NCBI RefSeq assembly: GCF_000282135.1
Contig: NZ_AKJW01000074.1
Location: 1 to 33,054, forward strand
Reading direction: 5' to 3'
Length of the DNA stretch: 33,054 bases
Origin: Herbaspirillum sp. CF444
GTDB taxonomy: Bacteria; Pseudomonadota; Gammaproteobacteria; Burkholderiales; Burkholderiaceae_D
The translations under genes and the position numbers were made by a program. Within the stretch, counting starts at the first letter, position 1. The number at the start of each line of letters is the position of its first letter. The notes under the pieces were generated by a model. It was not told the DNA's origin, ran no database searches, and saw only the letters and a list, made by a program, of their open reading frames with translations. Below are positions 1-7,799 of the stretch, piece by piece.

Positions 1-119
1 AAAGCCGCCTGCGGCTTGATGCCGCCGTTGTCGGCGCATCCCGCAAGGGTCAGTAATGCCGTCATGCCCAGCGCCAGGAGCGGTGCGGCAAAAAGGCGTT
101 TGTCAGCAGTGGTATTCAT
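1..119 (-). CDS. Lipoprotein, N-terminal fragment (possibly an outer-membrane efflux subunit)
   Basis: Only the first 39 codons are present; the gene runs off the left edge. The translation has a positively charged n-region (DKR), a hydrophobic stretch (FAAPLLALGMTALLT) and a lipobox, L-A-G-C, with the cysteine at about residue 28. This is a signal-peptidase II signal, so the product is an exported lipoprotein. No aspartate follows the cysteine (next residues A, D, N), so outer-membrane sorting is expected. The short mature start (CADNGGIKPQ) resembles NodT-type outer-membrane factors of RND pumps, but that is recall-based and weak on so few residues. The gene is divergent from a LysR regulator, a usual arrangement for a regulated efflux operon. 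Confidence 0.6.
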   Translation of the reverse strand, partial: MNTTADKRLFAAPLLALGMTALLTLAGCADNGGIKPQAA

Positions 120-219
120 CAGACTATCCCAAAAAATGCAAATATCCAGCGTTTGTCATTCTATTTGGTAATGATTCTGAGAAAAACTGCAGGAAACACA
201 AAGGGTCTTTTCAATAACT

Positions 220-233
220 GCAATAATAATTGC
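220..233. promoter_or_regulatory. Dyad in the divergent promoter region, candidate LysR operator
   Basis: The 207-bp gap 120-326 separates the leftward lipoprotein gene from the rightward LysR gene and is clearly AT-richer than its neighbours. It holds the dyad GCAAT-N4-ATTGC. LysR-type regulators usually bind interrupted dyads in such divergent gaps and control both the neighbour and themselves. Assignment to this regulator is inference from position only. Confidence 0.3.
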
Positions 234-326
234 GCTGTTTTGGGTAACAATGCAGCATCCGAAGAGCCGTTTTGCACCTTTTATTGCTTTGCACAGTGAA
301 AACGGCCGGATTCAAGACAGGAAGAT

Positions 327-1268
327 ATGGATACCTTGCAAAACATGCGCGTTTTCATGCGCGTAGTCGATGCCGGCAGTTTTACGCTGGCTGCGCAACA
401 GATGGATTTGACCACCGCCCACGTGTCGCGCGCGGTCGCCGATCTGGAGCGCCACCTGCGCACGCGCCTGCTGAACCGCACCACGCGCCGCATCGCCCTG
501 ACCGAAGCGGGCGAACGCTATCTGCTGCGTTGCGAGCAGATCATGTCCTACGTGCAGGAGGCCGAAGCCGAGGCCGGCGACGCCTATGTCAGGCCGTCGG
601 GGCGCCTGCGCATCCACACCATGACCAGTTTCGGGCAGCGCTACGTGATTCCGGCGATTTCCAATTACCAGAAGCGTTATCCCGACGTCGCCATCGAACT
701 GACGCTGGCGCAGCGCGTGCCGGATCTGCTGGAAGAGGGTTTCGACGTCTCGCTGGTGCTGGCGCGCGAGCTGCCGGATTCGGGCCTGATCTTCCGCCAG
801 CTCGGCAGCATTTACAGCATCCTGTGCGCGTCGCCGTTTTATCTGGAAAAACACGGCGCGCCGCAAAAGCCGCAGGAGCTGCTCAACTATAACTGCCTGC
901 AACTGGTCAGCCCGGTGTCGCCGCTGGATGAGTGGATCATGGACGGCCCGAACGGCAAGGAAACGGTCGCCATCAAATCCAATTTCCACGTCAACGTTGC
1001 CGAGGCCATGCTGCTGAGCCTGAAGGAGGGCATGGGCATCGGCGTGCTGCCGATCTATTCCGCCGTCGACGCCTTGCGCGCCGGCACCATCGTGCGCGTG
1101 CTGCCGCAGTTCCGCATGCAGCAGATGGGCGTGTATGCGCTGTATCCGTCGCGGCAATATCTCGACGCCAAGATCAGCACCTGGGTCGATTGGATGCACG
1201 AAAGCGTCGACAAGGCCTTGCAGGACGATCATCAGGCGCTTGACCGGATCACGGTTCATTCGCCATGA
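327..1268 (+). CDS. LysR-family transcriptional regulator
   Basis: 313 aa, a normal length for the family. Residues 1-60 form the winged HTH (MDTLQNMRVFMRVVDAGSF, then a helix with TTAHVSRAVADLE and the wing RLLNRTTRRIALTEAGERY). Residues about 90-300 form the periplasmic-binding-protein-like effector domain. The HTH resembles the large subgroup that often controls adjacent efflux or reductase genes. The ATG at 327 is preceded by an AGGAAG Shine-Dalgarno sequence. It is divergent from the lipoprotein gene at 1-119, so that gene is the most likely target. The effector is unknown. Confidence 0.93.
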   Translation: MDTLQNMRVFMRVVDAGSFTLAAQQMDLTTAHVSRAVADLERHLRTRLLNRTTRRIALTEAGERYLLRCEQIMSYVQEAEAEAGDAYVRPSGRLRIHTMTSFGQRYVIPAISNYQKRYPDVAIELTLAQRVPDLLEEGFDVSLVLARELPDSGLIFRQLGSIYSILCASPFYLEKHGAPQKPQELLNYNCLQLVSPVSPLDEWIMDGPNGKETVAIKSNFHVNVAEAMLLSLKEGMGIGVLPIYSAVDALRAGTIVRVLPQFRMQQMGVYALYPSRQYLDAKISTWVDWMHESVDKALQDDHQALDRITVHSP

Positions 1269-1298
1269 TCGCATATTGATAAAAACGGAGCATCAGAC

Positions 1299-1673
1299 AT
1301 GCAATGGCTTGCAGTAGGAACGGGAGCGGCGCTGGGCGCCTGGTTGCGCTGGGGATTGAGTCTGTGGCTCAACGTCGCCGGTCAGGCTTTGCCTTGGGGG
1401 ACGCTGGCGGCCAACTGGGGAGGCGGCTTCGTGATCGGTTTCCTGGTGGCGTTTTTTGAGGGACATCAGTCCTTGCCGCCGGAGTGGCGCCTGTTTCTGA
1501 TCACCGGTTTTCTGGGCGGACTGACAACGTTTTCCACCTTCTCGGCCGAAGCCATGATGCTGTTGCAGCGCGGCGATTACTTCTGGGCAATCGCCCATTC
1601 CGGCTTGCATCTGCTGGGATCGATCATTCTCTGCGTGGCCGGCTTCGCAGTGTATCGGGCTGTCTTTGCCTGA
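1299..1673 (+). CDS. crcB: Fluoride-specific ion channel CrcB/Fluc
   Basis: 124 aa with four predicted membrane helices, the expected size for a Fluc subunit, which acts as an antiparallel dimer to let toxic cytoplasmic fluoride leave the cell. Diagnostic features seen are the polar Asn in helix 2 within ANWGGGFVIG and the strongly conserved GFLGGLTTFSTFS motif in helix 3, which carries the pore Phe/Thr/Ser residues. The usual N-x-x-G-x-F is kept, but with Gly-rich neighbours (WGGG). The gap to the LysR gene is only 30 bp, so there is no room for a fluoride riboswitch and the gene may be read from the LysR promoter. The stop overlaps the start of the FNR-type box of clpB. Confidence 0.93.
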   Translation: MQWLAVGTGAALGAWLRWGLSLWLNVAGQALPWGTLAANWGGGFVIGFLVAFFEGHQSLPPEWRLFLITGFLGGLTTFSTFSAEAMMLLQRGDYFWAIAHSGLHLLGSIILCVAGFAVYRAVFA

Positions 1674-1687
1674 TTGATCCAGATCAA
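1674..1687. promoter_or_regulatory. Perfect FNR/ANR-type box upstream of clpB
   Basis: TTGAT-CCAG-ATCAA matches the FNR/ANR consensus TTGAT-N4-ATCAA at all ten fixed positions. It begins directly after the crcB stop, 101 bp before the clpB start and about 40 bp before the sigma-32 -35 element. The match is seen directly; binding and direction of control are inference. Confidence 0.55.
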
Positions 1688-1725
1688 AGTCCGGTTGTTT
1701 TTGCACGCCTGCGACGGGATGTTTC

Positions 1726-1753
1726 CTTGAAATATCCCCGTACGGCCCAATTT
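1726..1753 (+). promoter_or_regulatory. Sigma-32 (RpoH) heat-shock promoter of clpB
   Basis: CTTGAAA at 1726-1732 is a perfect -35 element for RpoH. After a 13-bp spacer comes CCCAATTT (1746-1753), close to the -10 consensus CCCCATNT. The expected transcription start is near 1760, leaving a leader of about 30 nt that contains the GGAG at 1773-1776 before the ATG at 1789. This is the standard control of clpB in proteobacteria. Confidence 0.85.
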
Positions 1754-1788
1754 TCTAAGTATTCAAAAATTCGGAGCGAAAGCACATC

Positions 1789-4380
1789 ATGCGTCTCGAC
1801 AAACTCACCACAAAATTGCAGGAAGCTCTGGCGGATGCCCAGAGCCGGGCTGTCGGCAACGACAACCAGTACATCGACCCCGTCCACCTGGTGCTGGCCT
1901 TGCTGGCGCAGGACGACGGCGGCGCCCGTTCGCTGTTGCAGCGCGCCGGCGTCAACGTGGCCGGGCTGACTTCGGCCTTGCAGCATGCTTTGACGCGCCT
2001 GCCCAAGGTATCGGGCAACGGCGGCGAAGTGCAGATCGGCCGCGAGCTGGTGGCCTTGCTCAATCTGGCCGACAAAGAATCGCAAAAACACGGCGACCAA
2101 TTCATCGCCAGCGAAATGGTCTTGCTCGGCCTGGCCGACGACAAATCCGACGCCGGCCGCGCCGCGCGCGACAACGGACTCGCGCGCAAGTCGCTGGAAG
2201 CCGCCATCAGCACCGTGCGCGGCGGCGCCAGCGTGTCTTCGCAAGAGGGCGAAGGCCAGCGTGAGTCGTTGAAAAAGTACACCCTCGACCTGACCGAGCG
2301 CGCCCGCAACGGCAAGCTCGATCCGGTGATCGGCCGCGACGATGAAATCCGCCGCGCCATCCAGGTGCTGCAACGCCGCAGCAAGAACAATCCCGTACTC
2401 ATCGGCGAACCCGGCGTCGGCAAGACCGCCATCGTCGAAGGCCTGGCGCAGCGCATCGTCAGCGGCGAAGTGCCGGACAGCCTCAAGTCCAAGCGCGTGC
2501 TGTCGCTCGACATGGCGGCCTTGCTGGCCGGCGCCAAGTATCGCGGCGAGTTCGAAGAACGCCTGAAAGCCGTCCTCAAGGAAATCGCCCAGGACGAAGG
2601 CCAGACCATCGTCTTCATCGACGAACTGCACACCATGGTCGGCGCCGGCAAGGCCGAAGGCGCGATGGACGCCGGCAACATGCTCAAACCCGCGCTGGCG
2701 CGCGGCGAATTGCATTGCGTCGGCGCCACCACGCTGGACGAGTATCGCAAGTACATCGAAAAGGACGCCGCGCTGGAGCGCCGCTTCCAGAAGATCATCG
2801 TCGACGAACCGAGCGTGGAAGCGACGATCGCGATCCTGCGCGGCCTGCAGGAAAAATATGAAGTGCATCACGGCGTCGACATCACCGACCCGGCCATCGT
2901 CGCCGCGGCGGAGTTGTCGCACCGCTATATCACCGACCGTTTCCTGCCGGACAAGGCGATCGACCTGATCGACGAAGCCGCGGCCAAGATCAAGATCGAA
3001 ATCGACTCCAAGCCGGAAGTCATGGACAAGCTCGACCGCCGCCTGATCCAGCTGAAGATCGAGCGCGAAGCCGTCAAGCGCGAAAAGGACGAAGCCTCGC
3101 AGAAACGTCTGACGCTGATCGAGGAAGAAATCGTCAAGCTCGAGCGCGAATACGCCGATCTGGAAGAGATCTGGAAGTCGGAAAAAGCGACGGTGCAGGG
3201 CAGCCAGCATCTGAAGGAGGAAATCGAACGCATTCGCCTGCAAATGGATGAAGCGACTCGCAAGAGCGACTGGCAAAAGGTTTCCGAACTGAAGTACGGC
3301 AAGCTGGCCGAACTGGAGAAAGCGCTGGAAACGCAAAGCAAGCAGGATGCGGCCAGTGAACAGAACGTCAGTAAGCCGCGTTTGGTGCGTACTCAAGTGG
3401 GCGCCGAAGAGATCGCCGAGATTGTCGCACGCGCCACCGGTATTCCGGTATCGCGCATGATGCAGGGCGAGCGCGAGAAATTGTTGCACATGGAAGAGGT
3501 ATTGCATCAACGCGTGGTCGGACAGGACGAGGCGATTGTTGCAGTCTCGGATGCAATCCGCCGTTCGCGCGCAGGCCTGGGCGATCCGAGCAAGCCATAC
3601 GGCTCGTTCATGTTCCTCGGCCCCACCGGCGTCGGCAAGACCGAATTGTGCAAGGCGCTGGCCTCGTATCTGTTCGACACCGAAGAGGCCATGATCCGCA
3701 TCGACATGAGCGAATTCATGGAGAAGCATTCGGTCGCCCGCCTGATCGGCGCGCCACCGGGCTATGTCGGCTACGAAGAGGGCGGTTACCTGACCGAAGC
3801 GGTGCGGCGCAAGCCTTACAGCGTGATCCTGCTGGACGAAATCGAGAAGGCGCATCCGGATGTGTTCAACGTCTTGCTGCAAGTGCTCGACGACGGCCGC
3901 ATGACCGATGGACAAGGCCGTACGGTGGATTTCAAGAATACCGTGATCGTGATGACATCCAACCTCGGCTCGCACAAGATCCAGGCGATGGAAGACAGCG
4001 ATCCGGCGGTGGTGAAGATGGCGGTGATGGCCGAAGTCAGGCTGCACTTCCGTCCGGAATTCATCAACCGGGTCGACGAGATCGTGGTGTTCCATGCGCT
4101 CGACGAGAAAAACATCGGCGCGATCGCCAAGATCCAGCTGCATATTCTGGAAGAACGCCTGGCCAGGATGGATATCGGTCTGGTGATTTCGGACGCCGGC
4201 TTGCAGAAGATTGCCGAGGCCGGATTCGATCCCGTTTATGGTGCGCGTCCGCTCAAGCGGGCTATTCAGCAGGAAATCGAAAATCCGCTGTCCAAGCTGA
4301 TTTTGCAGGGGAAGTTCGGTCCCAAGGACGTCGTGCACGTGGATGTCGAAAATGGTGCACTTTCGTTTGCAGCCAACTGA
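1789..4380 (+). CDS. clpB: ATP-dependent disaggregase chaperone ClpB
   Basis: 863 aa, the usual full length (about 857 in E. coli). ClpB is a hexameric AAA+ machine that threads aggregated proteins through its pore together with DnaK. Order of domains: N-terminal Clp repeat domain (1-145), NBD1 with Walker A GEPGVGKT at 206-213 and a Walker B ending FIDE, the coiled-coil M domain (about 400-530) that separates ClpB from ClpA/ClpC, then NBD2 with Walker A GPTGVGKT at 611-618 and Walker [10 protein letters not shown], followed by the C-terminal D2 small domain ([10 protein letters not shown]). The pore-loop tyrosines ([19 protein letters not shown]) are present. All ATPase residues look intact. 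It sits behind a sigma-32 promoter and is monocistronic. Confidence 0.98.
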   Translation: MRLDKLTTKLQEALADAQSRAVGNDNQYIDPVHLVLALLAQDDGGARSLLQRAGVNVAGLTSALQHALTRLPKVSGNGGEVQIGRELVALLNLADKESQKHGDQFIASEMVLLGLADDKSDAGRAARDNGLARKSLEAAISTVRGGASVSSQEGEGQRESLKKYTLDLTERARNGKLDPVIGRDDEIRRAIQVLQRRSKNNPVLIGEPGVGKTAIVEGLAQRIVSGEVPDSLKSKRVLSLDMAALLAGAKYRGEFEERLKAVLKEIAQDEGQTIVFIDELHTMVGAGKAEGAMDAGNMLKPALARGELHCVGATTLDEYRKYIEKDAALERRFQKIIVDEPSVEATIAILRGLQEKYEVHHGVDITDPAIVAAAELSHRYITDRFLPDKAIDLIDEAAAKIKIEIDSKPEVMDKLDRRLIQLKIEREAVKREKDEASQKRLTLIEEEIVKLEREYADLEEIWKSEKATVQGSQHLKEEIERIRLQMDEATRKSDWQKVSELKYGKLAELEKALETQSKQDAASEQNVSKPRLVRTQVGAEEIAEIVARATGIPVSRMMQGEREKLLHMEEVLHQRVVGQDEAIVAVSDAIRRSRAGLGDPSKPYGSFMFLGPTGVGKTELCKALASYLFDTEEAMIRIDMSEFMEKHSVARLIGAPPGYVGYEEGGYLTEAVRRKPYSVILLDEIEKAHPDVFNVLLQVLDDGRMTDGQGRTVDFKNTVIVMTSNLGSHKIQAMEDSDPAVVKMAVMAEVRLHFRPEFINRVDEIVVFHALDEKNIGAIAKIQLHILEERLARMDIGLVISDAGLQKIAEAGFDPVYGARPLKRAIQQEIENPLSKLILQGKFGPKDVVHVDVENGALSFAAN

Positions 4381-4417
4381 AAGGACTTGATTAACTCCTT
4401 GTGATTATGCTATCTAG

Positions 4418-4484
4418 TTCCCTGATGCCCGGAAGAATGCCACAGAGAAAAACGGTATTTTTGATGACATCAGGGAATTTTTTT
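4418..4484 (+). terminator. Long-loop Rho-independent terminator after clpB
   Basis: A perfect 10-bp stem, TTCCCTGATG (4418-4427) with CATCAGGGAA (4468-4477), is followed at once by seven T residues (4478-4484). The loop is unusually long (40 nt). Confidence 0.75.
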
Positions 4485-4539
4485 GCATAAACGATTAAAC
4501 TCTGGAGTCAGAGCGCAGAGAACATCGACATCGCGTTAT

Positions 4540-4599
4540 CCGGCGTTAAATCCGGCGTTAAATCCGGCGTTAAATCCGGCGTTAAATCCGACGTTAAAT
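4540..4599. repeat. 12-bp tandem repeat, five units
   Basis: Five head-to-tail copies of CCGGCGTTAAAT. Units 1-4 (4540-4587) are identical and unit 5 (4588-4599) has one change (CCGACGTTAAAT). A decayed copy (CGCGTTAT) precedes unit 1. The array ends about 60 bp before the diguanylate cyclase start, in its promoter/leader region. Identical units suggest recent expansion by slippage. Confidence 0.9.
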
Positions 4600-4660
4600 C
4601 GTACATAAAAAACAATAAAGTGCGTGGTCTGCCACGCTGATCAATTATTGTGAGCGGCTA

Positions 4661-6469
4661 TTGCAACCATGGCAATCATGGCGCTTATGGCAACAGGCAA
4701 GGGGTGAAATTCTGAAGCAATCTTCGTTACAGCGGCTGTTCATTCTGCCGTTTGTGTTCCTGATGTTATGCCTGGTGGTGACGATAGGCTGGTTTTTGTA
4801 TCGTGCCGGCGATGATGCGACGGAGGTGCTGGCGCGCAATGCGCTGATGGATACCATGAGCCGGGTCGGCCAGGCGACCGACCGGCAATTGCTGGGCGCG
4901 CGCGAAAGCTTGCGCGTCGTGGCGCCGGACCCGATTCCACCGGCGGAAAAAGGCGGCCAGCCGGTTCTTATTCCTTTCCCGAAAGACAAGGCTGCGCTCG
5001 AAGAACGGCTGTGGCTGGCCAACAGCCTCTTTGACGATCCCAGCTACGTCTATTTCGGTGGTGCTGATGGCAGCTTCCTCGGCGTGAAGCAGGAGCAGAT
5101 AAATCTGTTCATGTACAGCACGCGCGATCCGCAAGGCAAGAGCTATGTTTATCACCTGCGCGGCCCCGGCACGACGCCGACGCTGATTGCGACGCAGGAT
5201 TACGAGCCGCGCACACGGCCCTGGTATATCCAGGCAATGGAGCGCAAGCGCGAAACCTGGTCGCCGGTGTTTACCGATTTCCGCTTGAAATTTCTCGGTC
5301 TCAGCTTGTCCAAGCCGGTTTATACGCCGGACGGGACTTTGCTGGGCGTGGCCACCAGCAGCATCGGCCTGAGTCGCCTGAGCGAGTTCCTGCAGGCGCT
5401 GCCCCTGAGCAAGAATGGCGTCACCTTCATTGTCGAAATGTCGGGCGACCTGATTGCCACTTCGGTCAACGAACCGATCCACAAAGTCGAGGGAAGCGGT
5501 TTTACCCGCCTGAACGCCGCGCAGAGCAGTTCGCCCAAGGTGCGCGAGGCTTATGCCGACGTGACTGCCTACCTCAAAAAACAGAAGCTGGAGCCCGGCA
5601 AACTGGTGATTCAGCCATTGCAGGTCAGCGGTCCCAAGACCGAACTGGCGTTCCGCCTGCATCACGACGATGCCGGAATAGACTGGCTGGTCGTCAGCTC
5701 GGTCAGTCGTTCGGACTTTCTCGGTTCCGTGACCGGCGGCGTGTACCAGACGCTGTTGCTGGGTTTGATTGCGGTTTGCATGACCTTTGTGCTGGGCTTT
5801 GCCATCTTGCGCTGGGTCTTGCGCGACATTCGCAAGCTGACGCTGGCCGCCAAGAGCATCGGCAACGGCGAGCCTTTTCCGTCGCTCAATATCGATCGCC
5901 GCGACGAGATCGGCCAACTGGCGCAAAGCTTTCAGGAGATGGAACGCAACCTGCGCACCGACCGCCTGACCAATGTGCTCAACCGCGACTCTTTCATCGC
6001 ACAGATCGATTTCCGTCGCCGCAAAGGCAACGAAGCGACGCCGCTGCGGTTTGCCTTGCTGTTTATCGATCTCGACAAGTTCAAGTCGATCAACGACCAG
6101 TATGGTCACGATGAAGGCGACAAGGTGTTGGTGTCGGCTGCATCGCAATTGCAGCATGCCTTGCGCAAGGACGATTCGGTGGCGCGTTTTGGCGGCGATG
6201 AGTTCGTGGTCTACCTGCATGGCGTATCGGATGAAGAGATCGCCAAATCGATCGCCGAGAAGATCCGCAACTTCCTCAATCAGCCGATAGAAGGACGCGA
6301 CGGCAATCAGTACGTCGTGGATGCTTCCATCGGCGCGGCGCTGTTCCCGCGGGACGGTCTGGATATCGAAACCTTGCTGCGCGTCGCCGACGAGCGCATG
6401 TTCGAGCAAAAGCGCATGCATAGGATTCTGTCGTACGAGGTGCCGGATATACCTGACGACAAGAGTTGA
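4661..6469 (+). CDS. Membrane diguanylate cyclase, dCache-HAMP-GGDEF
   Basis: About 600 aa. A first membrane helix at about residues 25-50 and a second at about 360-385 bracket a periplasmic sensor of the double-Cache type (RPWYIQAMERK and PVYTPDGTLLGV are typical). A HAMP segment follows (about 380-430), then a GGDEF domain with the active-site motif GGDEF at 511-515, which makes c-di-GMP from two GTP. The product-inhibition I-site RxxD is present as RKDD at 502-505, five residues before GGDEF, so feedback control is expected. Start choice is uncertain: the TTG at 4661 gives this frame, with no clear Shine-Dalgarno; there is no ATG before the first membrane helix. The ligand of the sensor is unknown. 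A 12-bp repeat array lies just upstream. Confidence 0.9.
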   Translation: MQPWQSWRLWQQARGEILKQSSLQRLFILPFVFLMLCLVVTIGWFLYRAGDDATEVLARNALMDTMSRVGQATDRQLLGARESLRVVAPDPIPPAEKGGQPVLIPFPKDKAALEERLWLANSLFDDPSYVYFGGADGSFLGVKQEQINLFMYSTRDPQGKSYVYHLRGPGTTPTLIATQDYEPRTRPWYIQAMERKRETWSPVFTDFRLKFLGLSLSKPVYTPDGTLLGVATSSIGLSRLSEFLQALPLSKNGVTFIVEMSGDLIATSVNEPIHKVEGSGFTRLNAAQSSSPKVREAYADVTAYLKKQKLEPGKLVIQPLQVSGPKTELAFRLHHDDAGIDWLVVSSVSRSDFLGSVTGGVYQTLLLGLIAVCMTFVLGFAILRWVLRDIRKLTLAAKSIGNGEPFPSLNIDRRDEIGQLAQSFQEMERNLRTDRLTNVLNRDSFIAQIDFRRRKGNEATPLRFALLFIDLDKFKSINDQYGHDEGDKVLVSAASQLQHALRKDDSVARFGGDEFVVYLHGVSDEEIAKSIAEKIRNFLNQPIEGRDGNQYVVDASIGAALFPRDGLDIETLLRVADERMFEQKRMHRILSYEVPDIPDDKS

Positions 6470-6517
6470 TGCTCCGGTCTGGATGTCGGCAAAGATAAAA
6501 CCGCGTGGATTGCACGG

Positions 6518-6703
6518 TAATGCCGTTTAGTTAAGCCTATTGCCGTCTTTCTTTTTCATAGCTCACCGTCGTCCCAGCGAACGCTGGGACCCAGTGTCGT
6601 GACAACCGCCGATACGACGCTGGGTCCTGACTTTCGTCAGGACGACGGCGATACAGGCTTTGGTAACAAGCAAGCATGTCTTACGCTTAACTGAACGGCA
6701 TTA
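6518..6703. repeat. MITE-like palindromic element, copy 1 (186 bp)
   Basis: Bounded by 19-bp terminal inverted repeats: TAATGCCGTTTAGTTAAGC (6518-6536) and GCTTAACTGAACGGCATTA (6685-6703), 18 of 19 matching. TA at each outer edge would fit a TA target duplication. The core 6566-6648 folds into an 8-bp closing stem plus three hairpin arms with no unpaired base at the junction. No open frame for a transposase is present. Copy 2 is at 22647-22794. It fills the convergent gap between the cyclase gene and metR, where no other terminator is visible. Confidence 0.85.
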
Positions 6704-6747
6704 GCGAGTTGCACGTTTTTTTTTCGTCCGTTTCATTGTTGTTCAGA

Positions 6748-7668
6748 TCAAAGCAATTCAACGTTGGGCAGGTTCAGATAACTGGTTTCGCGTGTCGACG
6801 CCACGAAGTCGCCCAGATAGGATTTGCCGGACAACTCCGGCAGGCATGCTGCATAAAGCCGCCCGGTCAGGCCGTCGGGCGTGATGCGTTTGGCGAGGAC
6901 GTAGTCGCGATTCAGATAATTTTGCGCGGCCCAGAGCGGCAGCGTGGCGATGCCGCGACGGCTGGCAACCAGTTGCAGCATGGCGACCGTCAGTTCGGTG
7001 GTGCGCCGCTGCGTCGCGACGCCGGCCGGTTTCAGCACCTGGCGCACGACGTCGAGCATGTCGTCGGGCACCGGGTAGGTGATCAGCGTATCGGTGGCGA
7101 AGTCTTCCGCGGTCAGGAAGTCCTTGCCGGCCAGCGGGTGATCGTGGGCCAGCAGCGCAACGATTTCAAAGCGGAACAGCGCGTGGTAATCGACCGGTTC
7201 GTCGGCGTCGACCTCGGCCACGATGGCGACGTCGGCGCGGTGTTCGTAGAGCAGTCCGATCGGGTCGGCCTGGAAGCCCGAGACGATATCCATGTCGACT
7301 TCCGGCCAGCGCTTGCGGAACACGTCCATCGACGGCATCAGCCAGTCGAAGCAGGTATGGCATTCCACCGCGATTCTCAGTTGGCCGGCTTCGCCTTGCT
7401 GCAGGCGGGCCAGATCGCGTTCGGCGTCGGCGATGCGTGGCAGTACCTCGTCGGCCAGCCGCAGCAGGCGGTCGCCGGCGGGCGTGAAGCGCACCGGCAC
7501 CGATTTGCGCTCGAACAGCTGCGTGCCGTGATGGTCTTCCAGCTGCTTGATCTGGTGCGACAGCGCCGACTGCGTGACGTTGAGCAGGGAGGCGGCGCGC
7601 AGCAGGTTGCCGGCTTCCTTGAGCGCTTGCAGGGTTTTCAGGTGGCGAAGTTCAAGGATCGAATGCAT
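6748..7668 (-). CDS. metR: LysR-family regulator of methionine synthesis MetR
   Basis: 306 aa, normal for MetR. The N-terminal winged HTH (MHSILELRHLKTLQALKEAG, then TQSALSHQIKQLE and FTPAGDRLL) is followed by the effector domain with the MetR-typical ECHTCFDWLMP segment near residue 101, associated with homocysteine recognition. MetR activates metE with homocysteine as co-effector and represses itself. It lies divergent from metE with a 131-bp shared gap, the same arrangement as in enterobacteria, which makes the assignment strong. Confidence 0.95.
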   Translation of the reverse strand: MHSILELRHLKTLQALKEAGNLLRAASLLNVTQSALSHQIKQLEDHHGTQLFERKSVPVRFTPAGDRLLRLADEVLPRIADAERDLARLQQGEAGQLRIAVECHTCFDWLMPSMDVFRKRWPEVDMDIVSGFQADPIGLLYEHRADVAIVAEVDADEPVDYHALFRFEIVALLAHDHPLAGKDFLTAEDFATDTLITYPVPDDMLDVVRQVLKPAGVATQRRTTELTVAMLQLVASRRGIATLPLWAAQNYLNRDYVLAKRITPDGLTGRLYAACLPELSGKSYLGDFVASTRETSYLNLPNVELL

Positions 7669-7686
7669 TATTAGTAAAATTCAAGT

Positions 7687-7735
7687 TGATTCTTAAAATT
7701 TATCGTTTGAATCATAGATGATGTTCCCGCAACAT
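7687..7735. promoter_or_regulatory. metR-metE shared control region, candidate MetR sites
   Basis: The divergent gap 7669-7799 contains two interrupted dyads: TGATTC-N16-GAATCA (7687-7714) and ATGTT-N5-AACAT (7721-7735). The latter has the spacing of a LysR-type T-N11-A box. Neither is a clear match to the enteric MetR box TGAA-N5-TTCA, so this is a positional assignment only. Confidence 0.35.
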
Positions 7736-7799
7736 GCCAGTTCTCAGGATTGCGCGGCCTGCTGCCGTGCGATCTCCGTCATTTTCAGGGGAGTTGGCG

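Noticed and set aside
167..185. Fur-box-like stretch before the lipoprotein gene
   Set aside because: The left half (GGTAATGATTCT) is good, but the right half is not; I count only about 11 of 19 matches to the consensus.
1268..1298. Fluoride riboswitch before crcB
   Set aside because: Only 30 bp separate the genes, too short for the crcB-motif aptamer, and no pseudoknot-like sequence is visible.
1684..4338. Long open frame antisense to clpB (and similar ones antisense to metE, aceA and the FUSC gene)
   Set aside because: They are mirror frames of GC-rich coding DNA with low-complexity His/Arg/Asp-rich translations and no family motifs.
4540..4599. CRISPR array
   Set aside because: Units are 12 bp and directly adjacent with no spacers, and no cas gene is present.
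6566..6648. tRNA or integron attC site
   Set aside because: The cloverleaf-like fold lacks a tRNA anticodon loop, T-loop sequence and CCA context, and there is no attC core site or integrase gene.
7734..7799. Longer metE start at 7734
   Set aside because: The extra 22 residues have no family match, and AGGGGAG sits just before the ATG at 7800.
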